From NCBI GenBank assembly GCA_018713255.1, contig DVFL01000029.1:104517-168516 (forward strand): a DNA stretch of 64,000 nucleotides, read 5' to 3'. Made by a program: the position numbers and the translations under genes. Origin of the DNA: Candidatus Cottocaccamicrobium excrementipullorum. Lineage in GTDB: Bacteria > Bacillota > Clostridia > Lachnospirales > Lachnospiraceae. Every line of letters starts with the position of its first letter. Position 1 is the first letter of the stretch. Of this stretch, positions 28,650-38,046 are shown one piece after another. A model generated the notes under the pieces. It ran no database searches. It had not been told where the DNA came from and saw nothing but the letters and a program-made list of their open reading frames with translations.

Positions 28650-28750
28650 TGCAGAGTAGGTTTGTGTGCGTTAAGTGCCGGCTGAACAGGGAGTTGTCAG
28701 CGGGACGAAAAGAAGGAATTCTTGCGGTACACAGACCGCATCCCGCTGCA
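28650..28750 (+). ncRNA. Tetrahydrofolate (THF) riboswitch
   Basis: tgcagagtagg...gcgttaagtgccg...acagggagttgtc...gacgaaa...gcggtacacagaccgcatcccgctgca matches the remembered THF-riboswitch core; P1 tgcag/ctgca; directly upstream of folT. Confidence 0.9.
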
Positions 28751-28759
28751 ATCCGAGAG

Positions 28760-28803
28760 ATTATCTCCTATTGTAGTAGTATGAGTTCTGCAAAGGAGGT
28801 AAT
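28760..28803 (+). promoter_or_regulatory. SD-sequestering helix downstream of THF aptamer
   Basis: attatctcct (28760-28769) complementary to aggaggtaat (28794-28803) with one G-U pair; folT ATG at 28809. Confidence 0.7.
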
Positions 28804-28808
28804 TTTTT

Positions 28809-29372
28809 ATGAAAAGATTAGCAACTTTGTTCACTCAGTCTTACGAAGAAATGCGGAAACCCAGGACCATCACCGCCTGTGCCATGTTTGCGGCGGCAGC
28901 GGTGGTTTTGGGGTATTTTACCATTTCTGTGGGCAATTATGTGAAAATCGGGTTTTCCGGTATTCCCAATGTGCTGGTAGGCTGCCTTTTTGGCCCGGCT
29001 GCCGGAGGCTTTTTCGGCGGATTTATGGACTTATTTAAGTACATTGTAAAGCCCACCGGCGCGTTCTTTCCTGGATTTACGGTAAACGCGGTGCTGGGAG
29101 GGGTGATTTACGGCTGCTCCTATTACCAGCGGCGGATCACTCTTGTGCGGGTATTTGCCACAAAGCTTCTGGTGATTCTGGTATGCAACTGTTTTTTAAA
29201 TACGCTTTGGCTGTCCATGCTTTACGGCCAGGCGTTTATGGTGCTTCTTCCGGCCCGGGTGGTGAAGAACCTGGTGATGTGGCCTTTAGACTCTCTGATT
29301 TTCTATACCATTGCCAAAACCATGGAAACTGCCGGGATTTTCCGGGCGATCAGAGGGCGGGCCGTCTCATAA
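28809..29372 (+). CDS. folT: Folate ECF transporter S component
   Basis: 187 aa multi-TM; FSGIPNVLVGCLFGPAAGGFFGGFMDLFKYIVKP; preceded by THF riboswitch. Confidence 0.9.
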   Translation: MKRLATLFTQSYEEMRKPRTITACAMFAAAAVVLGYFTISVGNYVKIGFSGIPNVLVGCLFGPAAGGFFGGFMDLFKYIVKPTGAFFPGFTVNAVLGGVIYGCSYYQRRITLVRVFATKLLVILVCNCFLNTLWLSMLYGQAFMVLLPARVVKNLVMWPLDSLIFYTIAKTMETAGIFRAIRGRAVS

Positions 29373-29463
29373 GGCTATGGACATTTCCTGAAAAGTAACG
29401 TATAATATAAGTTATGCTGTCCTGAACAGCTGCATCATGTTGATGAAAGGAGATACGGGTGAG

Positions 29464-30303
29464 ATGAGTGAGAATTGCACCCATGACTGCAGCTCCTGCG
29501 GGGAGAACTGCAGCAGCAGAACACAGGAAAGAACCAGCTTTTTAGAGCCGTTAAATCCGGCGAGTACAGTAAAAAAAGTAATCGGAATTGTCAGCGGTAA
29601 GGGCGGCGTTGGAAAATCTATGGTTACCTCCATGATGGCCGTTGCCATGAACCGGAAAGATAAACGGACAGCGATTTTAGATGCGGATATTACGGGACCT
29701 TCCATTCCAAGAGCCTTCGGCCTTGACCAGGAGATGGTTATGACTACGCCGGACGGCAGTTTGATGATTCCGGCGGTGTCCATGAACGGCATTCAGATTA
29801 TGTCTGCCAATCTTCTTCTGGATCATGCCACTGACCCGGTAATCTGGAGAGGACCGGTGATTGCCGGCGCAGTGAAGCAGTTTTGGACGGAAACGTTGTG
29901 GGAAGATATTGATTACATGTTTGTAGACATGCCTCCGGGAACAGGAGACGTGCCTTTGACGGTGTTCCAGTCCCTTCCCGTGGATGGAATCATTATTGTG
30001 ACCTCTCCGCAGGAGCTGGTTTCCATGATTGTGGCAAAAGCAGTAAATATGGCCAAGAAGATGGATATCCCCATCCTTGGAGTGGTGGAAAATATGAGCT
30101 ATCTGGTTTGTCCTGACTGCGGAAAGAAAATTTCTGTATTTGGGGAAAGCCATATTGACGAGGTTGCGGCAAAAGAAGGCATTAAGGTTCTGGCTAAGCT
30201 GCCGATTGATCCTGAGGTTGCCCAGCTGATGGATGCAGGAAAGATTGAGTATCTGAAGGATGACCGTCTGAGCGAGGCGGTAAAGGCGGCGGAAGAAATT
30301 TAG
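29464..30303 (+). CDS. Mrp/NBP35 family P-loop ATPase (Fe-S cluster carrier type)
   Basis: Cys-rich N-terminus (CTHDCSSCGENCSS), GIVSGKGGVGKSMVTS, DMPPGTGDVPLT, CPDCG. Confidence 0.93.
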   Translation: MSENCTHDCSSCGENCSSRTQERTSFLEPLNPASTVKKVIGIVSGKGGVGKSMVTSMMAVAMNRKDKRTAILDADITGPSIPRAFGLDQEMVMTTPDGSLMIPAVSMNGIQIMSANLLLDHATDPVIWRGPVIAGAVKQFWTETLWEDIDYMFVDMPPGTGDVPLTVFQSLPVDGIIIVTSPQELVSMIVAKAVNMAKKMDIPILGVVENMSYLVCPDCGKKISVFGESHIDEVAAKEGIKVLAKLPIDPEVAQLMDAGKIEYLKDDRLSEAVKAAEEI

Positions 30304-30312
30304 AGAAATGCG

Positions 30313-31020
30313 GTGAACTACAACATGAACCAAGACAGCGAATTAAGCCGGTTTATTGTAAACGGACCGGATACGGTGGCGGTGCCGGAGAGCCTGGTCC
30401 ATGTGGGGCGGCAGTTTCAGCAAATTATGATGATGTATACCTGCGCGATCAGAGAAGTGAGAACAAAGCTGGAAGTGCTGAATGATGAACTTTCCATTCG
30501 CAATCAGCGAAATCCCATTGAGATGATTAAAGCCCGGGTAAAAAAGCCGGAGAGCATTGTGGAGAAGCTTCAGCGCCGTGGACTTCCAGTTTCACTGGAA
30601 TCTGTGGTTAACAATCTGGATGATGTGGCCGGTATCCGGGTGATCTGCTCCTTCATCGATGATATTTATGCAGTGGCGGATATGCTGATTCGCCAGGATG
30701 ACGTCCACGTGATTGCCATTAAGGATTACATTAAAAATCCCAAGACCAATGGATACCGGAGTTATCACATGATTATTGAGGTGCCTGTGTTTTTTTCTGA
30801 CCGCAAGAAAAATATGCGGGTGGAGGTTCAGATTCGGACCATGGCCATGGATTTCTGGGCCAGTCTGGACCATCAGCTGAAATATAAGAAAACGCTGACC
30901 AATGATATGGACATCAGTGATGAGATGAAAAAATGTGCGGATATTATTGCGCAGACTGACGCGAAAATGCTGGAAATCCGCAAGCAGATTGAGGCCCAGG
31001 GCGTCTTAATCAAGGAATAG
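30313..31020 (+). CDS. Small GTP pyrophosphokinase (RelA/SpoT synthetase domain, RelQ/YjbM type)
   Basis: IKARVKKPESIVEKL, DDVAGIRVICSFIDDIY, YIKNPKTNGYRSYHM, VEVQIRTMAMDFWASLDHQLKYK. Confidence 0.93.
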   Translation: MNYNMNQDSELSRFIVNGPDTVAVPESLVHVGRQFQQIMMMYTCAIREVRTKLEVLNDELSIRNQRNPIEMIKARVKKPESIVEKLQRRGLPVSLESVVNNLDDVAGIRVICSFIDDIYAVADMLIRQDDVHVIAIKDYIKNPKTNGYRSYHMIIEVPVFFSDRKKNMRVEVQIRTMAMDFWASLDHQLKYKKTLTNDMDISDEMKKCADIIAQTDAKMLEIRKQIEAQGVLIKE

Positions 31021-31075
31021 AACAGATATCCGGGGCGGATGCCGCCCCGGTGCACGATGATCATCAGGCTGAGAT

Positions 31076-31915
31076 TTACGAATAATAGGACAGGGTTCTG
31101 CAGATGCGGAATCCTGTCTTTTTATATAGGTGAAGGGCGGCAGGATTTTCTGAGGACACCTGAAGAAAAAGAACAGAATTCTCTGGAAGCGTATCAAGGA
31201 GAGCTGAAAGAAGGGCGGTGCCCAGTCCAAGTCCCCGGAGATCTTGTGGAATCAGCACGTGATAAAGATAAAAACGTTGGGGACCATAGGGAAGAAGCCG
31301 GCAGCTTCCTGCTTTGACCAGGGAAGAGCAGCGATGAATTCCAGATTTTTTGCCCGGGCAGGAGAAGGCCGGAAGGTAAGCCTGGAACAGAAGACTTTTT
31401 TCTTCTTCATCCTCGAACTCCTCCCGGGTCAGAGAAAGGTTTTTCCAAAGCGGTTTTCGGCGGGAGAGATCTGGACTGAGGGAAGGACGATGGGAGGAAG
31501 ATGAATGGAGCTCCATGACGTATTCTGATGAAATAAGGCGAAATCCCATGGCATGATAGGCGGCCTGGGCCTGAGGGCTTTTTTCATCAGAGAGAAAAAG
31601 AAGATGAATGTTTTCGCCAATCGTCTGCTCTTCCTGACGGATGAGCCCAAGGGCCTGTTGATAGAGCATGGAGAACAAGCCTTTTCTGCGGTAATTTGGA
31701 TGAGTGAAGGCATAAACTTCCCGAAGATTATTCCCTGCAGGGCAGAGAATCAGACAGGCTTTTGGATTTTGTTCTCCTTCACAGGCGGTGAGATACCAGC
31801 ATCCGTCCTCTGGCAGCGAAAGGGTGATGGGTTCATCTTCCTGGCAGCGTTTAACCAGTTCCGTCAGGGCTTCCTTCCGGCTGGAAGTGAGCGTGGGTTC
31901 GCAGTAAATTTTCAT
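31076..31915 (-). CDS. GNAT family N-acetyltransferase, two GNAT-like halves
   Basis: VYAFTHPNYRRKGLFSMLYQQAL and LIPQDLRGLGLGTALLSALLDTL; likely start M at 31915 within ORF 31076..32080. Confidence 0.85.
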   Translation of the reverse strand: MKIYCEPTLTSSRKEALTELVKRCQEDEPITLSLPEDGCWYLTACEGEQNPKACLILCPAGNNLREVYAFTHPNYRRKGLFSMLYQQALGLIRQEEQTIGENIHLLFLSDEKSPQAQAAYHAMGFRLISSEYVMELHSSSSHRPSLSPDLSRRKPLWKNLSLTREEFEDEEEKSLLFQAYLPAFSCPGKKSGIHRCSSLVKAGSCRLLPYGPQRFYLYHVLIPQDLRGLGLGTALLSALLDTLPENSVLFLQVSSENPAALHLYKKTGFRICRTLSYYS

Positions 31916-32067
31916 AAGGGCCTCCTTACTGTTTGAGACAGGTTTGCTGTAAGTATAGTAGAAGGAAATGGAAAATACAAGAAAAGATTTGTAACATTGT
32001 TTTCTTGTCGGATGGCAGCAGAGAGTGATAGAATAAGCAATAGTTTGTGAGAAAGGAGAATAAAAGG

Positions 32068-32430
32068 ATGAAAACTGCAAAAGAACTGAGCCTGATTTTA
32101 GGCGTATCTGCTGCAGGGGAGGTATTAAATCAAGTGCTGCCGCTTCCGGTTCCCGCTGGAGTGTACGGTTTGTTTCTCATGCTGCTTCTGCTGTCTTTTC
32201 AGGTAATTAAGGTAGAAGATGTGGAAGGAACAGGAAATTTTCTGCTGGATAATATGTCCCCCATGTTTATCCCGGCAGGAGTAGGAATTATCCGGTACAT
32301 GGATCAGATTGCGGCGGTGGGAGTGCCTTATCTGATCATCAATATTCTTTCTACTGCAGTTGTCTTTGTGGTGACAGGCCGGGCAGCTCAGTATATTATG
32401 ACCCATTTTCAGAAAGAAAGGACAGCGTGA
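32068..32430 (+). CDS. CidA/LrgA family protein
   Basis: PLPVPAGVYGLFLMLLLLSFQVIK, FIPAGVGI motif; directly upstream of LrgB. Confidence 0.9.
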   Translation: MKTAKELSLILGVSAAGEVLNQVLPLPVPAGVYGLFLMLLLLSFQVIKVEDVEGTGNFLLDNMSPMFIPAGVGIIRYMDQIAAVGVPYLIINILSTAVVFVVTGRAAQYIMTHFQKERTA

Positions 32431-32436
32431 TACATC

Positions 32437-33129
32437 ATGAAGGAAGTTCTGGAAAACAGTATATATTTCGGCTTTTTTGTTACAATAGGAGCATATCTGG
32501 CGGGGCTGGTGATCAAAAAGAAGCTTAAGCTCGCCATTTTTAATCCACTGATGATTGCAATTCTTCTGGTAATGCTGGTGCTGGTGATTACCGGGGTGGA
32601 TTACGATGCTTATGAGCAGGGAGGGCAGTTTGTCAGCGGTCTTCTGACTCCGGCTACCGTTTGTCTGGCTATTCCTTTATACAAACAGCTTCATCTGCTC
32701 CGCAAGCATGGGCTGGCAGTGGCTGTGGGAATTACTTCTGGAGTCATTATCAGTGCCGTCTGTGTGTTCCTGCTGTGCAAGGTATTCGGTCTTGGACATG
32801 AGCATTACGTTACTCTGCTGCCGAAATCCATTACCACCGCCATTGGAATGGGCGTCAGCGAAGAAGCGGGAGGAATTGTTACCCTGACGGTAATGTCCAT
32901 TGTGGTGACTGGAATCGTGGGCAATATGTGTGCAGAACTGTTCTGCAAGGTGGCCAGAATCACCCATCCTGTGGCAAAGGGATTGGCCATTGGCACCAGC
33001 GCCCATGCACTGGGAACGGCTAAGGCTCTTGAGATGGGCGAAGTGGAAGGGGCGATGAGCAGCCTTTCCATTGCCGTAGCCGGCTTGATGACGGTAATTG
33101 TAGTGCCTATGGTATCTGGGCTGATTTAA
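32437..33129 (+). CDS. LrgB family protein
   Basis: LLTPATVCLAIPLYKQ, LLPKSITTAIGMGVSEEAGGI, GTSAHALGTAKA. Confidence 0.93.
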   Translation: MKEVLENSIYFGFFVTIGAYLAGLVIKKKLKLAIFNPLMIAILLVMLVLVITGVDYDAYEQGGQFVSGLLTPATVCLAIPLYKQLHLLRKHGLAVAVGITSGVIISAVCVFLLCKVFGLGHEHYVTLLPKSITTAIGMGVSEEAGGIVTLTVMSIVVTGIVGNMCAELFCKVARITHPVAKGLAIGTSAHALGTAKALEMGEVEGAMSSLSIAVAGLMTVIVVPMVSGLI

Positions 33130-33163
33130 GCGTTTCATTGACGAAGAAAAGGAGGACAAGGAT

Positions 33164-34945
33164 GTGAAAAAACGAAGTGAGATTCCCCTTTCTAGTACCT
33201 GGCGGCTTGAAGATATGGTGGAAAGTGATGAGCGCTGGGAAGAGCTGTTTGCTCAGGCGAAGGAGCAGATAAAGGGATACGGTTCTTTTAAAGGCCGTCT
33301 GCAAGAGTCGGCGGATGTGCTGTATCAGTGCCTTGCCTTTGATGAGGATTGCCAGAGAAGGACGGAGCTGCTGTATGTGTATGCCAGAATGCGTTCTGAC
33401 CAGGACACAGGAAATCAGAAGTATCAGGAGATGTTTGGCCGGGCGGAAACCTTATCCTACAGCGCTGCCCGAGAGTCTTCTTTTATGGTGCCGGAGATTC
33501 TCTCGATTCCTCAAGATAAGCTTCAGGAATTTATGACTTCGGACAATGGAATTCAGCGATTTTTGCGGGTACTGAATCTTCTGCTGGAGAAAAAGCCTTA
33601 TACCTTATCCGGGCCGGAAGAAGAGCTTTTGGCCGCTTCTTATGAGGCTACCCAGGGGGCTGCACGAATTTTTAATCTGTTTAATAACGCAGATATTCGT
33701 TTCCCGGCAATTCAGGATGACCAGGGAAATACCGTTGAGATTACCCATGGAAATTTTATTTCTTTGATGGAAAGCAGCAGCCGGCGGGTACGGGAAAATG
33801 CTTTCCGGGGACTTTACAGCGTTTACCGTCAGTTTGCCAATACCATGGCTGCCACCTACAGCGCCCAGGTGAAGCAGGCGGTGTACTATGCCAGAGTGCG
33901 CAGGTATCCTTCTAGCCTGGCCCATTCCCTGATGGAGAATCAGATTCCGGTGAGCGTATATCATAATCTGGTGGAGACGGTGAGAAAGAATCTTCCTCTC
34001 CTTCACCGCTATGTAGAGCTGCGCCGCAGAACCCTTAATCTGCCGGAAATTCATCTGTATGATCTGTATGTTCCTATGGTGGAAGGAAGCCGGAAGAGCT
34101 ATTCTTTTGAGGAAGCCAAGGCGATTGTGAAGGAAGGGCTGGCGCCTCTGGGACAGGAATATTTGGATATTATTCAGGAAGGGTTTGACAATCGGTGGAT
34201 CGATGTTTATGAGAATGAGGGAAAGCGGAGCGGCGCTTATTCCTGGGGGATATACGGCACCCATCCTTATGTGCTGTTAAATTTCCATGGGACGCTGGAC
34301 CACGTATTTACGCTGGCTCATGAGATGGGGCACGCTATCCATTCTTATTATTCGGATCACAGCCAAAACTACACTGACGCAGGCTATAAGATTTTTGTGG
34401 CGGAGGTGGCTTCCACCTGCAACGAGACCCTTTTGATTCAGCATTTACTGGAAAAAACCCAGGATAAGAAAGAAAAGAAGTATTTGATCAATCATTTCCT
34501 GGAAAGTTTTCGGGCTACCTTATTCCGTCAGACGATGTTTGCAGAGTTCGAAGCCATGGCTCATGAAAAAACAGAGGCAGGAGAGACGCTGACGGCCCAG
34601 GAGCTCTGCAGGATATATCACCAGCTGAATGTGGATTATTTCGGCCCTAAGATGCAGGTAGATGAAGAGATCGACTGTGAGTGGGAGCGGATTCCCCATT
34701 TTTATACGCCTTTTTATGTATACCAGTATGCCACTGGATTTTCTGCGGCGGTGGCGATTGCCAGCCGTATCAAAGCGGGAGACCAGAAAACGCTGGAGGG
34801 TTACAGAAAGTTCCTGCAGGGAGGATGTACGTTAGCCCCCATTGAACTGCTGAAGCTGGCAGGCGTGGATATGGCAAAGCCGGAGCCGGTAGAAGCAGCC
34901 ATGAAGGTGTTTGAGGAGCTTTTGGAAGAATTCGAACGGTTGTAG
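33164..34945 (+). CDS. pepF: Oligoendopeptidase F
   Basis: 593 aa; FTLAHEMGHAIHSYYS (HEXXH) and M3-type C-terminal region. Confidence 0.95.
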   Translation: MKKRSEIPLSSTWRLEDMVESDERWEELFAQAKEQIKGYGSFKGRLQESADVLYQCLAFDEDCQRRTELLYVYARMRSDQDTGNQKYQEMFGRAETLSYSAARESSFMVPEILSIPQDKLQEFMTSDNGIQRFLRVLNLLLEKKPYTLSGPEEELLAASYEATQGAARIFNLFNNADIRFPAIQDDQGNTVEITHGNFISLMESSSRRVRENAFRGLYSVYRQFANTMAATYSAQVKQAVYYARVRRYPSSLAHSLMENQIPVSVYHNLVETVRKNLPLLHRYVELRRRTLNLPEIHLYDLYVPMVEGSRKSYSFEEAKAIVKEGLAPLGQEYLDIIQEGFDNRWIDVYENEGKRSGAYSWGIYGTHPYVLLNFHGTLDHVFTLAHEMGHAIHSYYSDHSQNYTDAGYKIFVAEVASTCNETLLIQHLLEKTQDKKEKKYLINHFLESFRATLFRQTMFAEFEAMAHEKTEAGETLTAQELCRIYHQLNVDYFGPKMQVDEEIDCEWERIPHFYTPFYVYQYATGFSAAVAIASRIKAGDQKTLEGYRKFLQGGCTLAPIELLKLAGVDMAKPEPVEAAMKVFEELLEEFERL

Positions 34946-35044
34946 GCCAGAAGGAAAAAAGGAAAAAAACGGGGAATTTCAGAGAAAAATTTGCTGAATT
35001 CTTATGGCATAAGTTGGGAAAATTGTAAGAATTTAACAGTATCA

Positions 35045-35094
35045 TTTCATTTGGTTGACAAACCATAATTCACGGTCTATAATTCCAAATGAAA
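35045..35094 (+). promoter_or_regulatory. Consensus sigma-A promoter bracketed by a perfect 10-bp inverted repeat
   Basis: tttcatttgg-TTGACA-17 bp-TATAAT-t-ccaaatgaaa. Confidence 0.85.
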
Positions 35095-35182
35095 ATAAAT
35101 ACGGCATTTTACATCAGTGGATTGGCAACAAGATAGAAGAAAATGCAGAGAATATGAGTTTGATTTGAGGAGGAATTGTATT

Positions 35183-35599
35183 ATGGCTGTTAGTAGAAAA
35201 AGCACTAAGGCTGCCGCTCCTGCTGCAGAGGTCAAGAAGGAAACTGCCAAGACCCCGGAAAGTAAGGCTGTGAAAGCAGAAGTAAAGGCTGCACCGGAGA
35301 CAGAGACCAAGACTGCAGTAAAAAAGACCGCAGTAAAGAAGGAGACCGTGGCTGAGGTAAAGAAAGCTCCTGTAAAGAAGGAAGCAGTGAAGGCTGAGCC
35401 TGCAACTTCTGTATTCTTTGAGTACGATGGGTATCAAATCGTAGCCAAGGATCTGTTAGCTAAGGCCATGGAAGCGTTCCAGGCTGCTCATAAGGACGTT
35501 GAGATGAAGGAAGTACAGCTTTACGTCAATGGAAACGAAGGCTTTGCTTATATCGTGGTAAACGGCGTTGAGTATCCGGAGGATAAGATCGCTTTATAA
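35183..35599 (+). CDS. DUF6465-like protein with Lys/Ala/Glu-rich N-terminal tail
   Basis: MAVSRKSTKAAAPAAEVKKETAKTPESKAVKAEVKAAPETETKTAVKKTAVKKE... then globular FFEYDGYQIVAKDLLAKAMEAFQA; SD gaggaggaatt. Confidence 0.75.
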   Translation: MAVSRKSTKAAAPAAEVKKETAKTPESKAVKAEVKAAPETETKTAVKKTAVKKETVAEVKKAPVKKEAVKAEPATSVFFEYDGYQIVAKDLLAKAMEAFQAAHKDVEMKEVQLYVNGNEGFAYIVVNGVEYPEDKIAL

Positions 35600-35675
35600 T
35601 TCCGCCGGGCCAGGAAACTGGCAGACACGTATTCCTGAAGGCAGGCCGTTATGAACGGCAGGATTTCAATGAGAA

Positions 35676-35704
35676 AGGCTTCCGCAGAGGCGGAGGCTTT
35701 TTTC
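35676..35704 (+). terminator. Rho-independent terminator
   Basis: aggcttccgc agag gcggaggcttttttt. Confidence 0.75.
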
Positions 35705-35735
35705 GTGTAAACATATCTGGGGAGAGGAGAAGACA

Positions 35736-37166
35736 ATGGGAGAATATCCGAACGCTTTTTTACAACGAATGGAGAATCTCCTGGGCGGGGAATATGAAGC
35801 CTTTCGGGAAAGCCTGGAGGGAACCCGCGCTCAGGGACTTCGGCTGAACTGCCTGAAAGGACGAGAGGAAGACGTCAGAAATCTTTGCCGGAAGGCGTTT
35901 CATTTAAGCCCTGTACCTTGGGCAAGAGAAGGATACTACTACGAAGAGGGGGACCGTCCGGGAAAGCATCCATACCATGAAGAAGGACTGTATTATATCC
36001 AGGAGCCAAGCGCCATGGCGCCGGCTGCTCTTCTTTCTCCTCTGCCTGGGGAACGGGTGTTGGATTTATGCGCCGCTCCAGGGGGAAAAACGACTCAGCT
36101 GGCTGCCATGATGGATGGCCGGGGGCTTTTGGTCTGTAATGAGATTCATCCGGCGAGAGCCAAAATCCTGTCCCAGAATGTGGAGCGGATGGGGATCGGA
36201 AACGCTGTGGTGACCAATATGGACAGCGGCTCTTTAAGCAGCCGTTTCCCGGAATATTTTCACCGGATTTTGGTAGACGCCCCCTGCTCAGGAGAAGGCA
36301 TGTTCAGAAAGGATCCGGAGGCCAGAACAGAATGGAGCCCGGATAAGGTGGAGCTTTGCAGTCTTCGGCAGCGGGAAATTCTTCACAATGCTGCCGCCAT
36401 GGTTAAGCCGGGGGGATTTCTGGTGTATTCCACCTGTACCTTCGCTCCGGAGGAAGATGAAGAGACAATCGAGGCGTTCCTCCAGGATCACCCGGAGTTT
36501 TCTATTGTGAAGAGAGAGGATTTCTGCCAGCTTAGCCCGGGAAGACCAGAGTGGGTAAGAGGCGGCGGACGAAAAGAACTTGCCTGGACCTTTCGGATTT
36601 GGCCTCACAAAACTCGGGGAGAAGGCCACTACATGGCTCTTCTGCAGAAATCCGGGGAGCTTATTTTCGATTCTTCTGAAGCGGCGGGAAAAGAGAGCGG
36701 GCTGAACGCATTTCCAGGAGATAAAAAGACGAAAGAGAGTTTTCTGGCGTTTTGCCGGGAAACTTTGAAAGGAGAAGGAAAATCCCTTCCCTGGGAGAGG
36801 ATGGGAGGCTGCTATCTCTTCTTTGGCGAGCAGCTTTATTACAGTCCCCTTTCTCAGCAGGAGCTTAAGGGAATCAAGGTGCTGAGAACCGGACTGTGGC
36901 TTGGAACCTGCCGAAAGGGAAGGTTTGAACCTTCCCATGCATTGGCGTTGTACCTTGATGAAAGCCAGGTAAAAAATTCAGCGCAGTTTCCCGCGGACAG
37001 CCAGGAAATTTATCGGTACTTAAAAGGAGAGACCCTGGCGGCGGATCCGTCTGCTCCGAAGGGCTGGACGCTGGTTGCCGCAGACGGTTTCAGTCTGGGG
37101 TGGGCTAAAGCTGCGGCTGGGATTTTGAAAAATCATTATCCAAAAGGTCTTCGCTGGCTGCAGTGA
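35736..37166 (+). CDS. RsmB/RsmF (NOL1/NOP2/Sun) family rRNA cytosine-C5 methyltransferase
   Basis: VLDLCAAPGGKTTQLA, DAPCSGEGMFRKDPEA, VYSTCTFAPEEDEETI. Confidence 0.95.
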   Translation: MGEYPNAFLQRMENLLGGEYEAFRESLEGTRAQGLRLNCLKGREEDVRNLCRKAFHLSPVPWAREGYYYEEGDRPGKHPYHEEGLYYIQEPSAMAPAALLSPLPGERVLDLCAAPGGKTTQLAAMMDGRGLLVCNEIHPARAKILSQNVERMGIGNAVVTNMDSGSLSSRFPEYFHRILVDAPCSGEGMFRKDPEARTEWSPDKVELCSLRQREILHNAAAMVKPGGFLVYSTCTFAPEEDEETIEAFLQDHPEFSIVKREDFCQLSPGRPEWVRGGGRKELAWTFRIWPHKTRGEGHYMALLQKSGELIFDSSEAAGKESGLNAFPGDKKTKESFLAFCRETLKGEGKSLPWERMGGCYLFFGEQLYYSPLSQQELKGIKVLRTGLWLGTCRKGRFEPSHALALYLDESQVKNSAQFPADSQEIYRYLKGETLAADPSAPKGWTLVAADGFSLGWAKAAAGILKNHYPKGLRWLQ

Positions 37167-38046
37167 GGAGCCGATTCATATCCTGGGGAAGAGGAGCGGT
37201 GAACTCCATGGTTTCCCTGGTAATCGGATGACGGAACCGAAGCCGATAGGAGTGAAGCGCCTGTCGGCTGATCAGCCGGTAGTCGGGACAATATAAAAAA
37301 TCTCCGGGGATAGGATGACCGATGTAGCTTAAGTGTACTCTGATCTGGTGGGTCCGCCCTGTCTCAAGTTTAAGCCCTGCCAGGCTCAGGTCAAGATCCT
37401 TGCGGTAGAGAAGGCGGCGGAAGTGCGTCCTGGCCTGTTCACCCCGCTGCCAGTCCACCTGACGAAGAATGGTGGAGCGGTCTGCCCGGGCGATGGGAGC
37501 GTCAATGATTCCTTCTTCTGGAAGAAGTCCCTGAGCGATGGCCAGATATTCTCGGTGAATTTCTCGTTTGGCGCTCATCTGGGATAGGATGCAGGCGCTG
37601 ATGCCATGTTTTGCCAGAATCAGCAGACCGGTGGTGTCTCGATCGAGGCGGTTAATCACCCGGTAAGTAAAGGGCTGGCCTTTTTGCTGATAATACCAGG
37701 CCGCTGCATTGGCCAGTGTGTTTTCAAAGTTTCCCTGAGAAGGATGGATGGGCATGCCGGCTGGTTTATTGACCACTGCCAGATCCTGGTCCTCGTAAAC
37801 CAGGGGAAAGGGAAGGGGATGGGGGATGATGTTTGGAGAGGGCTCATTCTCACAAAGATGAAGCTCCAGAGTTTCTCCTTCCTCCAGTTTCCTTGGGGTG
37901 ATAGCCGGAAGGCCGTCCACCATGATGCCCCTGCCGTTTCGCAGACGAATCATCATTTTTCGGGAAATCCCTTTTGACTTAAGAAATTGTTCAATCGTGA
38001 GGCCGGCATCCTCCGGCTTTATGGGAAAGTTAAGATCACGAGTCAT
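37105..38046 (-). CDS. RluA family pseudouridine synthase
   Basis: YRVINRLDRDTTGLLILAKHG (HRLD-like motif), N-terminal S4-like region, LETGRTHQIRVHLSYIGHPI. Confidence 0.95.
   Translation of the reverse strand: MTRDLNFPIKPEDAGLTIEQFLKSKGISRKMMIRLRNGRGIMVDGLPAITPRKLEEGETLELHLCENEPSPNIIPHPLPFPLVYEDQDLAVVNKPAGMPIHPSQGNFENTLANAAAWYYQQKGQPFTYRVINRLDRDTTGLLILAKHGISACILSQMSAKREIHREYLAIAQGLLPEEGIIDAPIARADRSTILRQVDWQRGEQARTHFRRLLYRKDLDLSLAGLKLETGRTHQIRVHLSYIGHPIPGDFLYCPDYRLISRQALHSYRLRFRHPITRETMEFTAPLPQDMNRLLTAASEDLLDNDFSKSQPQL

Noticed and set aside
31030-31050. ccggggcgg-atg-ccgccccgg hairpin after the RelA/SpoT-like gene
   Set aside because: Strong stem but no T run. Probably a terminator-like element between convergent genes; not listed as a confident terminator.
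35045-35094. Invertible (phase-variable) promoter interpretation
   Set aside because: The segment between the repeats is only 30 bp, too short for a typical site-specific inversion, and no adjacent invertase gene is present. Kept only as a dyad/operator hypothesis.
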